Source: Candidatus Gottesmanbacteria bacterium RIFCSPLOWO2_01_FULL_49_10
GTDB taxonomy: Bacteria > Patescibacteriota > Microgenomatia > UBA10105 > UBA927
Length of the DNA stretch: 6,093 nucleotides
Direction of reading: 5' to 3'
Assembly: GCA_001781025.1 (NCBI GenBank)
Contig: MFJZ01000058.1
Location: 83,570 to 89,662, forward strand
Part shown: positions 1 through 6,093 of the stretch, piece by piece
Layout: each line of letters starts with the position of its first letter
Position numbering within the stretch: the stretch's first letter is position 1
The notes under the pieces: generated by a model
Told to the model about the DNA's origin: nothing
The model's database searches: none
Seen by the model: only the letters and a program-made list of their open reading frames with translations
Translations under genes and position numbers: made by a program

Positions 1-192
1 ATAGGATCGAAGCGACAAGGGAAATTTTGTGCCATACTCATCGCGACCGGTCTTAAGTATCGAGTAGGCATTATACCCAAGCGCCACCTCATCCCAGTCG
101 GGACTTACGGGAGTCATACCCAGTTGCCACAAACGAAGGACACTTGCGACAAGAAGTATAGATAGGAAAAATAATGTCGTCGTTTGCTTCAT
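1..192 (-). CDS. PMT/ArnT-like GT-C glycosyltransferase, N-terminal part (cut by left edge)
   Basis: Only the first 64 codons are visible; the gene continues beyond position 1. It begins with ATG at 192-190, which overlaps the TGA stop of the upstream gene by 4 bp (ATGA), and no Shine-Dalgarno sequence precedes it, so it probably depends on translational coupling. The visible protein starts MKQTTTLFFLSILLVASVLR, a short charged end followed by one membrane helix (about residues 6-20), then a loop with WDE at residues 33-35 and GYNAYSILKTGRDEYG at 39-54. An acidic residue in the loop after the first helix is the expected catalytic position in PMT/ArnT (GT39/GT83-type) enzymes, which transfer sugars from polyprenyl phosphate on the outer face of the membrane. 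It is a paralogue of the 537-aa gene next to it: WDE occupies the same residue numbers, and residues 33-54 match at 18 of 22 positions. Family assignment rests on that likeness; donor and acceptor are unknown. Confidence 0.82.
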   Translation of the reverse strand, partial: MKQTTTLFFLSILLVASVLRLWQLGMTPVSPDWDEVALGYNAYSILKTGRDEYGTKFPLSLRSY

Positions 193-1802
193 ACGTCAAA
201 CATCACAAGAGTAGATTCTCCGTTTAAAAGTCGAATGTTTTGGTAAATGTGCGCGTTTTTCGGAACATGATCTGCGGGAAGTACGTAAAGGACTCGCCCA
301 GGATAGTCCCCGACCCCCTGCCGGGTGAACCGATACTTCCCAAATCCGTAGACGTTATAGAATCCGGCAGCATCAAACGATCCATCAACTGTTTTCCTGA
401 ATGCATCCGGATCATAGCGTTCATAGAAGAGTACGTACATGTATGGCCTGCCGATCGATTCTGAAATCACAATCGTATCGTAACGGTCGCCTGTGGTTTT
501 TATATACGTTACCGCTTCTTTATAGCCAAACTGCCAATCTCGGGAGAACTCAACTGGGTAGTGCGTATAGTAATTATGCCAATAGTACCCAAACTGAAAT
601 ACATAGAGGCAGACGACACCCATAATGATCAATCGCCCGAATATGTGTTTTTTCTTTTCGTAGATAAGCACCAGTATGCCCGCTCCCGCAATGATCTGCC
701 ATACCGGAAGACTATTTTCTATTCGTAGTGCATGTGGCGTCTCGCGAGCTGTGGCCGCCGGTATAATGGAGACAACAACCCAATACACAAGAAGCCATGC
801 CACGCGTGGATATTTAAAAAATAACCAAAAAATACCGATGACAAGAAGCGGCCCCTCGACGAAATAAAGCTGTCCTACATCCTGAATCGAAAATTTTGGA
901 TTCCCGTCACCGCGCACAAAGAGAAACCATGGCTGAAAATGGTCAAAGAAGTGTATGAGATAGCTTCGCGCATACCCCACACGACGATTATGGAACATCT
1001 TGGACCACCAGGCAGCCCGATCCAGGGCTATCCTCTCATTTGATGTTGTTACGACAGAAAGATCAGTAAAAATATTGACCTCTTCGAATCGGAGCCGGGC
1101 CTCTCGGGATACTATGTGTGGGACGATTGGCAACAATAAAAAGACTGCAATGGCAATTCCCGCTATCAATTCCCTCTTGTGAATTTTCGCATGACGAAGG
1201 ACAAAAACGAATAATCCTAAAGCCAAAAGTGGCGCGACATAACGCGCACTATTAAATGTATACATAGCCAACACAAACGGCACCCAGCACCCAAGGAGGA
1301 ATCGGTAATTTCTCTCTACCGAAAGCACCGACCATACACCCAAGACCATAAAAAAAACTGCGATATTTGCCTCAAATCCTGCCCGAGATAGCTGTATATG
1401 CCATGGGGAAATCGCCAAAATCAATGTCGCCAAAAGAGGAAGATGCTTAAGCTTCACCAGACGAAGCTCCCTCACAAGAAAAAAGGCCATGACGACAGTA
1501 AGTGTTCCCAGAAGGACAGAAGGAAGTCGCACGGATAATTCACCCAGTCCCAAAAGCGCCACAAACGGTACAGTGAGGTATATAGGAATAGGCGGTTTAT
1601 AGTCGCCATACGCGGCAAAAGCCGCAACCGGCAAAACCTTGCCGTGCTCATCACGAGCGGTTTTCAAAATGCTATACGCATTGTATCCGATAGATACCTC
1701 ATCCCAAGAAAGAGCAGGCGGTATCTGGGTCACGCGGTAAAACCGCAAAAAAAATGCCAAAAGGACAATTGCAATAAGAGCATATCTTGTGTGTATATTC
1801 AT
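189..1802 (-). CDS. PMT/ArnT-like (GT39-type) membrane glycosyltransferase
   Basis: A complete 537-aa protein with roughly 11-12 hydrophobic segments between residues 7 and 406, followed by a non-membrane tail of about 130 residues. The first helix (7-22) is followed by a loop carrying WDE at 33-35, with D34 the candidate catalytic base, then YGDYKPP at 65-71 and SVRLPSVLLGT at 90-100, a pattern typical of the PMT_2 (RgtA/B/C/D-like) domain. ISPWHIQLSRAGFEAN (131-146) and HALRIENSLP (357-366) also fit this family. Such enzymes move a sugar from a polyprenyl-phosphate donor to a lipid, glycan or protein outside the membrane. The tail (about 410-537), with DWQFGYKEAVTYI near 422-434, is probably extracytoplasmic and may bind the acceptor. 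The ATG at 1802-1800 overlaps the preceding gene's TGA by 4 bp and lacks a Shine-Dalgarno sequence; its own TGA overlaps the next ATG in the same way. Its length is usual for the family. Substrate cannot be told from sequence. Confidence 0.9.
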   Translation of the reverse strand: MNIHTRYALIAIVLLAFFLRFYRVTQIPPALSWDEVSIGYNAYSILKTARDEHGKVLPVAAFAAYGDYKPPIPIYLTVPFVALLGLGELSVRLPSVLLGTLTVVMAFFLVRELRLVKLKHLPLLATLILAISPWHIQLSRAGFEANIAVFFMVLGVWSVLSVERNYRFLLGCWVPFVLAMYTFNSARYVAPLLALGLFVFVLRHAKIHKRELIAGIAIAVFLLLPIVPHIVSREARLRFEEVNIFTDLSVVTTSNERIALDRAAWWSKMFHNRRVGYARSYLIHFFDHFQPWFLFVRGDGNPKFSIQDVGQLYFVEGPLLVIGIFWLFFKYPRVAWLLVYWVVVSIIPAATARETPHALRIENSLPVWQIIAGAGILVLIYEKKKHIFGRLIIMGVVCLYVFQFGYYWHNYYTHYPVEFSRDWQFGYKEAVTYIKTTGDRYDTIVISESIGRPYMYVLFYERYDPDAFRKTVDGSFDAAGFYNVYGFGKYRFTRQGVGDYPGRVLYVLPADHVPKNAHIYQNIRLLNGESTLVMFDV

Positions 1803-3040
1803 GTCGCGTCGTCAACCAAATATCCCGTTCCCAAAACGAGCGAAATGTATCCCAAATGGCTGTTATGGAAGTACCGCGAAAAATACCAAAACACAAAAAG
1901 AAAAACACCATACGAGATAAGGAGTCTCCCTGCTGATATTTTTGCCTGAAACCATCGGATGAGAAACCATAGCGTCGGGATGCCAATGGCCGCTTGCCAG
2001 TAGACAAACGGGTAGTAGGCATGGATATCTTTGATAACGCCCAACTGATACAACACCATCCCCCATCCATATCCCGCTACCGGATAACTCACCGGTGTCG
2101 TTCCTTGTAGGAAAACGACGGTGCTTTCCCAATAGCTCCGAGCGTCCCACACGAGAAACGGTCCTAAGACTAAAGCCAGCGTCCCCAATAACGCGCTTAT
2201 GACAAGGACAATCCTTGTAACTGATTGCCTCATTACATCCTTCCATACATAAAGGAAAACGAAAGGAAGCGAAAGCCAGATCGTCTGCTTGGAGAGCAGA
2301 GCCAGTGCATACACAGCCGCAGCTAAAACGATTTTTTTCCGCTGCCAAAGGAAAAGGGCAAATAACAACCAAAAGAATGCAAAGTGATCGCTTCTTCCTT
2401 CCAGAAGATAATCAAACATCACCGGATGAAAAGCTACGATGATAAGCGCGAGTATTTTTTTCTGATAGTCTTTGATCCATACTGCAAGAAGAGTGAGCGT
2501 CCCAAAAAAGGTGAACAGGAGCGGCAGTCGTCCATCAAAAAATCCGAAGATTTTTACGAAGGGATAAAAGAAAAATGAAAAAAGAAGATACCACGGCGGC
2601 ATGACAAAGTGGTAAAGCGCCGGATTGACGGCATCGCGACCAAGCTCCGCATAGCGCCACGCTTCCATGTGGGTACCGAAATAGGTAGCCCTATACGGAT
2701 TTATTCCGTCGATGAGATACCGCATCGCTGCCTCAAGTTGGAGAATAATGTCGTGAACACCAAACACCGGCGCAACCTGTGATCGGTCCACGATCGCGGT
2801 CACAAGCGGCCCGCCTGCGGCAATCACGATCACGGCAATCAGAACGGTAAGTTTTGCCCGCCATCTCCCCTGGAGTGTGCGTGTCCTGATCCAACCCACG
2901 TCTAAAGCTATATACGCAAAAAGAAGTGCGAAATAGACACCGAAAAAAATATACGGCGTCCCCTCCATGGGGAAGATCCGATACTTAAGTGGCCAAGGCA
3001 AACTAAACGCAAGCAAAAGGACGGTATCAATCCCAAGCAT
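1799..3040 (-). CDS. GT87/DUF2029-like membrane glycosyltransferase
   Basis: A complete 413-aa protein, nearly all hydrophobic, with about 10-12 membrane segments. HD at residues 96-97 followed by GINPY at 112-116 resembles the early loop of GT87/DUF2029 mannosyltransferases, where an Asp precedes a G-x-(N/D)-PY motif. A Tyr-Pro-Pro-like stretch (YHFVMPPWYLL, 143-153), EGRSDHFAFF (214-223) and LLSKQTIWLSLPF (248-260, the 'KQT' segment often seen in this group) support it. Characterised relatives transfer mannose from polyprenyl-phosphate mannose; whether this one uses mannose is not known. The hydrophobic stretches at about 5-16 and 30-47 lie before the segment (64-82) that precedes the Asp loop, so there may be an N-terminal addition to the usual core. 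The ATG at 3040-3038 is favoured because AAGGA lies 4 nt upstream. It is the first gene of the leftward unit and its TGA overlaps the next gene's ATG by 4 bp. Coding call is firm, family call moderate. Confidence 0.86.
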   Translation of the reverse strand: MLGIDTVLLLAFSLPWPLKYRIFPMEGTPYIFFGVYFALLFAYIALDVGWIRTRTLQGRWRAKLTVLIAVIVIAAGGPLVTAIVDRSQVAPVFGVHDIILQLEAAMRYLIDGINPYRATYFGTHMEAWRYAELGRDAVNPALYHFVMPPWYLLFSFFFYPFVKIFGFFDGRLPLLFTFFGTLTLLAVWIKDYQKKILALIIVAFHPVMFDYLLEGRSDHFAFFWLLFALFLWQRKKIVLAAAVYALALLSKQTIWLSLPFVFLYVWKDVMRQSVTRIVLVISALLGTLALVLGPFLVWDARSYWESTVVFLQGTTPVSYPVAGYGWGMVLYQLGVIKDIHAYYPFVYWQAAIGIPTLWFLIRWFQAKISAGRLLISYGVFLFVFWYFSRYFHNSHLGYISLVLGTGYLVDDAT

Positions 3041-3081
3041 ACTATCCTTCTCATTCTACCTCATGATAGTATTAACAGGAA
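3041..3081. promoter_or_regulatory. Divergent intergenic control region with 8-bp inverted repeat
   Basis: This 41-bp gap separates the start codons of the two divergent units, so promoters for both directions must sit here or reach into the coding ends. Seen directly: a perfect 8-bp inverted repeat, ATACTATC at 3039-3046 and GATAGTAT at 3065-3072, with an 18-bp spacer. Candidate -10 hexamers are TAGTAT at 3067-3072 for the rightward gene and TAGAAT (minus strand, 3058-3053) for the leftward gene. Neither has a convincing -35 at 16-18 bp, so the promoter calls are weak. The minus-strand Shine-Dalgarno AAGGA (3049-3045) is good; the rightward one, AGGA at 3077-3080, stops 1 nt before the ATG. 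The repeat could be an operator shared by both units, or chance. Confidence 0.4.
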
Positions 3082-4818
3082 ATGATCAAGCGGGTTAGCC
3101 TCATATTTCTTCTGTACTTAGGATTAGCCGTCATCCTTACCTGGCCGCTTGCCCGCCTTGCGCGGGATCATGTCATCAATGCCGGAGACCCGTTGTTTTA
3201 TGCGTGGAATTTCATGCACAACACTCGCGCTCTCACCCATGGATTTACCGGCCTTCTTGATACCAACATATACTATCCGACAACGAATACGCTGGCCTTC
3301 TCCGACACCCTAGCCGCACAAACGTTGTTTGCCGCTCCGATTATCTGGCTGACACATAATCCGATTTTAGCCGAAAATCTTTACGTCCTCCTGACCTTTC
3401 CCGTAGCGGGAATAGGTATGTATCTCCTGGTCAAATCTCTTACGAAATACGAGTTGGCCGCCGTCTTTAGCGGCGCAATGTATGCATTTTCTTACATCCG
3501 CTTCGGGCAGGTCAGCCACGTGCCGGCGGTAAGTAGTCAGTGGTTTCCGTATTATTTCTATGGCCTTTACTGGTTTCTGACAGAAGGAAAGTTTCGCCAT
3601 CTCGCTGTCGCGCTTATCTCCTTTCTCCTGCTTCTTGGCTCCACCGTATATTTTGGCGTATTTGCCATAATTGTCTCTCTCGTCATGACTAGTGCATTCT
3701 TAATCTCTTGGATGAATAGTCACACGCTAGCCACTTCAAGGGTTCGTCTTAAGGTAGCATTTCTTCCCCTGGTGTTCACCGGCGCTATCTCTCTTATTCT
3801 TATGTACCCGTATATTCGTCTCAAAGCAGAACATCCGGAAATCACCCGTTCGCTTGCTGAATCTTCCGCGCGCGCTGCCTATCAGGAGGATTACACTTCC
3901 GTAACCAATGTAAGCCTACTAGCACCACTGCTTAAAACCAACGAGGGGGAACGAACGCTTTATCCGACAGTCGCTCTTCTTCTCCTGGTCGTACTTGGAC
4001 TTGGCCAATGGAAGAAAAAGCGACATCGGTTTCCCATCCTTGTGTTCGTTGCTGTCGCTCTAACCGGTCTCATACTGTCATTCGGGCCGGAGCGCCCATT
4101 TTCCATCGGTCAGCTATCAACAGGCTATATTACCCTCCCGTACAAATACCTCTATACGCTTTTCCCGTTGCTCCAGATCCTTCGGGTACCGGCGCGCTTT
4201 TCTATTATCTTTCTTCTGGGAGTCTGTGTGATCGCAGGATACGGCATAGTTGCTCTCGTAAACTCAAAAACAAAACTCCGGCGAATACTGATACCTGCCC
4301 TCATAAGCATCCTTTTCCTTATGGAAATTTGGCAAAAGCCATTGTCATTGGTCGCGATACCCACGTATAACCATGCTCCATTGGTATATATGTGGCTTCG
4401 TTCCCGACCTGACGTACGGGCAATTGTGGAGCTCCCGATAGGCAACATCGAAGAAGGAACAATGCCTATTCAAGAACAAGTCATGCTCCCTTATGAAAAT
4501 ATTACAGAAGCTACGCCGCTTGCTGCGGAAACCTACCGCGTGTACTTTGCAGGCCTCCACGAAAAAAAAACCATGAACGGCTACAGCGGCTACGTTGCGC
4601 GGAGTTTTCATGATGCAGTCAACGACCTTTCCTCATTCCCAAACGATTCATCCATACGCTTCCTTCAGTCACAGGGAGTTTCACACATCATCGTCCATGT
4701 ATGGCAAATGGACAAGGAAGAACGAAAACAATATGCACCAGATTCCGATCTTCCGGAGCTTACAAGGCAACTTACAACGCCTGATGGCGACATCGTTTAT
4801 GCAATCAATCCGCGGTAA
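3082..4818 (+). CDS. GT-C-like polytopic membrane protein with C-terminal extracytoplasmic domain
   Basis: A complete 578-aa protein. About ten or more membrane segments run from residue 5 to about 415, followed by a mostly polar tail of about 150 residues. After the first helix come TWPL (20-23), GDP (35-37) and IYYP (63-66), then LRVPARFS at 367-374. In the tail are ELPIG (450-454), NGYSGY (499-504) and GVSHIIVH (532-539). This order of motifs belongs to a widespread group of uncharacterised bacterial membrane proteins usually filed near glycosyltransferase family 39 or YfhO; I recognise the group but know no proven reaction. D36, in the first loop, sits where GT-C enzymes keep their catalytic acid. 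The only possible ATG start is 3082: the frame is closed by TAA at 3073-3075 and no other start codon is nearby. Its AGGA lies just 1 nt upstream, too close for ordinary use. It leads the rightward unit and its end overlaps the YfhO-like gene. An A9 run sits at 4562-4570. Coding is certain, function inferred. Confidence 0.88.
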   Translation: MIKRVSLIFLLYLGLAVILTWPLARLARDHVINAGDPLFYAWNFMHNTRALTHGFTGLLDTNIYYPTTNTLAFSDTLAAQTLFAAPIIWLTHNPILAENLYVLLTFPVAGIGMYLLVKSLTKYELAAVFSGAMYAFSYIRFGQVSHVPAVSSQWFPYYFYGLYWFLTEGKFRHLAVALISFLLLLGSTVYFGVFAIIVSLVMTSAFLISWMNSHTLATSRVRLKVAFLPLVFTGAISLILMYPYIRLKAEHPEITRSLAESSARAAYQEDYTSVTNVSLLAPLLKTNEGERTLYPTVALLLLVVLGLGQWKKKRHRFPILVFVAVALTGLILSFGPERPFSIGQLSTGYITLPYKYLYTLFPLLQILRVPARFSIIFLLGVCVIAGYGIVALVNSKTKLRRILIPALISILFLMEIWQKPLSLVAIPTYNHAPLVYMWLRSRPDVRAIVELPIGNIEEGTMPIQEQVMLPYENITEATPLAAETYRVYFAGLHEKKTMNGYSGYVARSFHDAVNDLSSFPNDSSIRFLQSQGVSHIIVHVWQMDKEERKQYAPDSDLPELTRQLTTPDGDIVYAINPR

Positions 4819-6093
4819 GACTCATCTCTGGCCATACGCTCTCCTATTGGCGATTGGGCTTATTTTTTTCCATAAAACGGTAATATCTGGTCTTCTCCCG
4901 TTCCCGGGAGACCTCCTCCTCTCTGAATACAACCCGTGGCGCCATGAATCATATGGCGGATATGCGCCAGGGGCAGTCCCAAGTAAATTTCAGTACTTTG
5001 ATGTGTTGCGTGAACTCTATCCATGGAGGTGGCTAGTGATAGACGAGGTGAAACACGGTCGACTTCCGCTTTGGAATCCATACAATTTTTCAGGCACCCC
5101 GCTTCTCGCCAATTACCAATCGGCGGCGTTGTATCCTCTAAACGTCGCGTACTTCTTTCTGCCCTTTGACATTGCGTGGTCTGCATTAGTACTCCTACAG
5201 CCCATCCTCGGATCGGCATTTTTTTATCTTTTTGCGACAACCATCGGTGTGAGCCCCTGGGGCGCCATTTTGGGTGCTATCGCTTTCAATTACGGGAGCT
5301 TTGCAAATACGTGGCTTGAGTTTAACACCGTCTGGCACACGATCCTCTGGCTCCCGCTTATTCTCTGGTGCATCGAAAAAATTCTTCAAAAATCGGCTCG
5401 AGGCGGCAGGTTCATGCTTCTGGGCGCTTGTGCCATCTACAGCAGTGCGACTGCCGGCCACCCGCAGGATTTCATCTACGTCCTTGGGTTCTCGGTTGTG
5501 TATGCAATTGCCAGAATTTTCATAAGGCCACCCATTGCTGTGCAAAGGGTGTCTCTAAGTAGACCCGCCGTAACAAATCTCGTTCTCGGCTTCCTCGGAG
5601 GCCTGGGGCTTGCAGCGATACAACTTCTGCCCACCATTGAGCTGTTTGGACGCTCTGCACGGGTCGCCCATGATTATCAATTCATAATCACCAAAATGCT
5701 CGTTTCTCCCTGGCAGCTTATGAAAATTTTCGTTGCTGACTTTTTCGGTAATCCGGCAACAAAAACGTATTTTCTAGAGGATACGTATGTCGATAAACCG
5801 CTTTCGATTGGTCTCATGGGCGTGACACTTGCCCTCGCCGTCATCCTGTCAAAAACCCGATCGTGGCATCGAACGTTCTTTTTTTCTTCCGCGACGGCTA
5901 TTCTTCTTCTTACCGTACAAACACCTCTGAGCGAACTTTTTTACCGATTCCCCATCCCGATTCTTAGCACCGGATCACCCACGCGGATACTCTCGATGTT
6001 TGCGATGAGCCTCGCCGTCCTTGCCGCGATCGGGTGGGACACCGTATTGCGTGATCCCAAGGCGTTTCTCCGTGCGGGAGCTATAGTCTCTGC
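4799..6093 (+). CDS. YfhO-like membrane protein, N-terminal part (cut by right edge)
   Basis: An open frame runs from ATG 4799 to the right edge, giving 431 codons with no stop. The protein opens with a basic end and a helix (about 11-30), then PFPGD (34-38), YNPW (44-47), LPLWNPYNFSGTPLLAN (89-105) and SAALYPLN (108-115), followed by AGHPQ (219-223), QLLPTIELFGRSAR (275-288) and FFGNP (315-319). These match the YfhO family of large GT-C-fold membrane proteins. The Bacillus subtilis member works with the CsbB glycosyltransferase in sugar decoration of lipoteichoic acid; no CsbB-like or GtrA-like partner is visible here, so the same job cannot be assumed. D38 is the candidate catalytic acid. 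YfhO proteins are commonly 700-900 aa, so about half is missing. ATG 4799 overlaps the previous gene by 20 bp; an in-frame ATG at 4784 would overlap by 35 bp. Neither has a Shine-Dalgarno sequence, consistent with coupling to the gene before it. Confidence 0.86.
   Translation, partial: MQSIRGKTHLWPYALLLAIGLIFFHKTVISGLLPFPGDLLLSEYNPWRHESYGGYAPGAVPSKFQYFDVLRELYPWRWLVIDEVKHGRLPLWNPYNFSGTPLLANYQSAALYPLNVAYFFLPFDIAWSALVLLQPILGSAFFYLFATTIGVSPWGAILGAIAFNYGSFANTWLEFNTVWHTILWLPLILWCIEKILQKSARGGRFMLLGACAIYSSATAGHPQDFIYVLGFSVVYAIARIFIRPPIAVQRVSLSRPAVTNLVLGFLGGLGLAAIQLLPTIELFGRSARVAHDYQFIITKMLVSPWQLMKIFVADFFGNPATKTYFLEDTYVDKPLSIGLMGVTLALAVILSKTRSWHRTFFFSSATAILLLTVQTPLSELFYRFPIPILSTGSPTRILSMFAMSLAVLAAIGWDTVLRDPKAFLRAGAIVS

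Noticed and set aside
1644..1949. 101-codon plus-strand open frame over the junction of two minus-strand genes
   Set aside because: Antisense to two well-supported genes, with no ribosome site and no recognisable protein features.
1863..2372. 169- and 123-codon open frames on the minus strand (1863-2372 and 1699-2070)
   Set aside because: They are out-of-frame readings of the GT87-like and PMT-like genes on the same strand; composition is Cys/Arg/Ser-rich with no family likeness.
4008..4370. 120-codon open frame on the plus strand
   Set aside because: An alternate frame inside the 578-aa gene; rich in Cys, His and Arg with no coherent structure, whereas the main frame carries the conserved LRVPARF motif here.
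4860..5240. 126-codon open frame on the minus strand, with a partly overlapping 116-codon one at 5195-5545
   Set aside because: They lie opposite the YfhO-like gene, have no recognisable motif or helix pattern and no ribosome site; the plus-strand frame has clear family motifs across the same bases.
5879..5885. T7 run as a possible intrinsic terminator
   Set aside because: It lies within the YfhO-like coding frame and no GC-rich hairpin precedes it.
1..6093. TGA recoded as glycine (as in some candidate phyla)
   Set aside because: TGA ends two of the three complete genes at precise ATGA overlaps, and no in-frame TGA occurs inside any of the five genes.

Overview
The window holds five protein-coding genes and almost nothing else. 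All five encode polytopic membrane proteins that look like GT-C type glycosyltransferases or close relatives, the class that uses polyprenyl-phosphate-linked sugars on the outer face of the membrane. Three read leftward (minus strand) and two rightward (plus strand), from a shared divergent gap of only 41 bp at 3041-3081. The first and last genes are cut by the window edges.

Minus-strand unit, in transcription order: a 413-aa GT87/DUF2029-like protein (3040 to 1799), a 537-aa PMT/ArnT-like (GT39-type) protein (1802 to 189), and the N-terminal 64 residues of a second PMT-like protein (192 to the left edge). Both junctions are 4-bp ATGA stop/start overlaps, so these genes are almost certainly co-transcribed and translationally coupled. 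The second and third genes are paralogues: residues 33-54 match at 18 of 22 positions by eye.

Plus-strand unit: a complete 578-aa GT-C-like membrane protein with a C-terminal non-membrane domain (3082-4818), overlapped at its 3' end by a YfhO-like membrane protein that runs off the right edge (4799-6093, 431 codons visible). The latter cannot be called closed because no stop lies inside the window.

The organism is most likely a bacterium of the Patescibacteria/CPR type. This is inference from protein style (tandem GT-C membrane proteins, LRVPARF-type and PLWNPY...SGTPLLAN-type motifs), very tight gene packing and mostly missing Shine-Dalgarno sequences. TGA serves as a stop at two gene ends and tryptophan is TGG, so the Gracilibacteria/Absconditibacteria recoding of TGA does not apply. 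No rRNA or taxonomic marker gene is present.

The likely joint role is building or decorating a cell-surface glycan or glycoprotein by adding lipid-carried sugars outside the membrane. No polyprenyl-phosphate sugar synthase, flippase or soluble glycosyltransferase lies in the window, so donor and acceptor are unknown. I see no RNA gene, mobile element, CRISPR array or clear terminator, and nothing I would call a new system; the more interesting points are the compact divergent control region with an 8-bp inverted repeat and the concentration of five different GT-C proteins.
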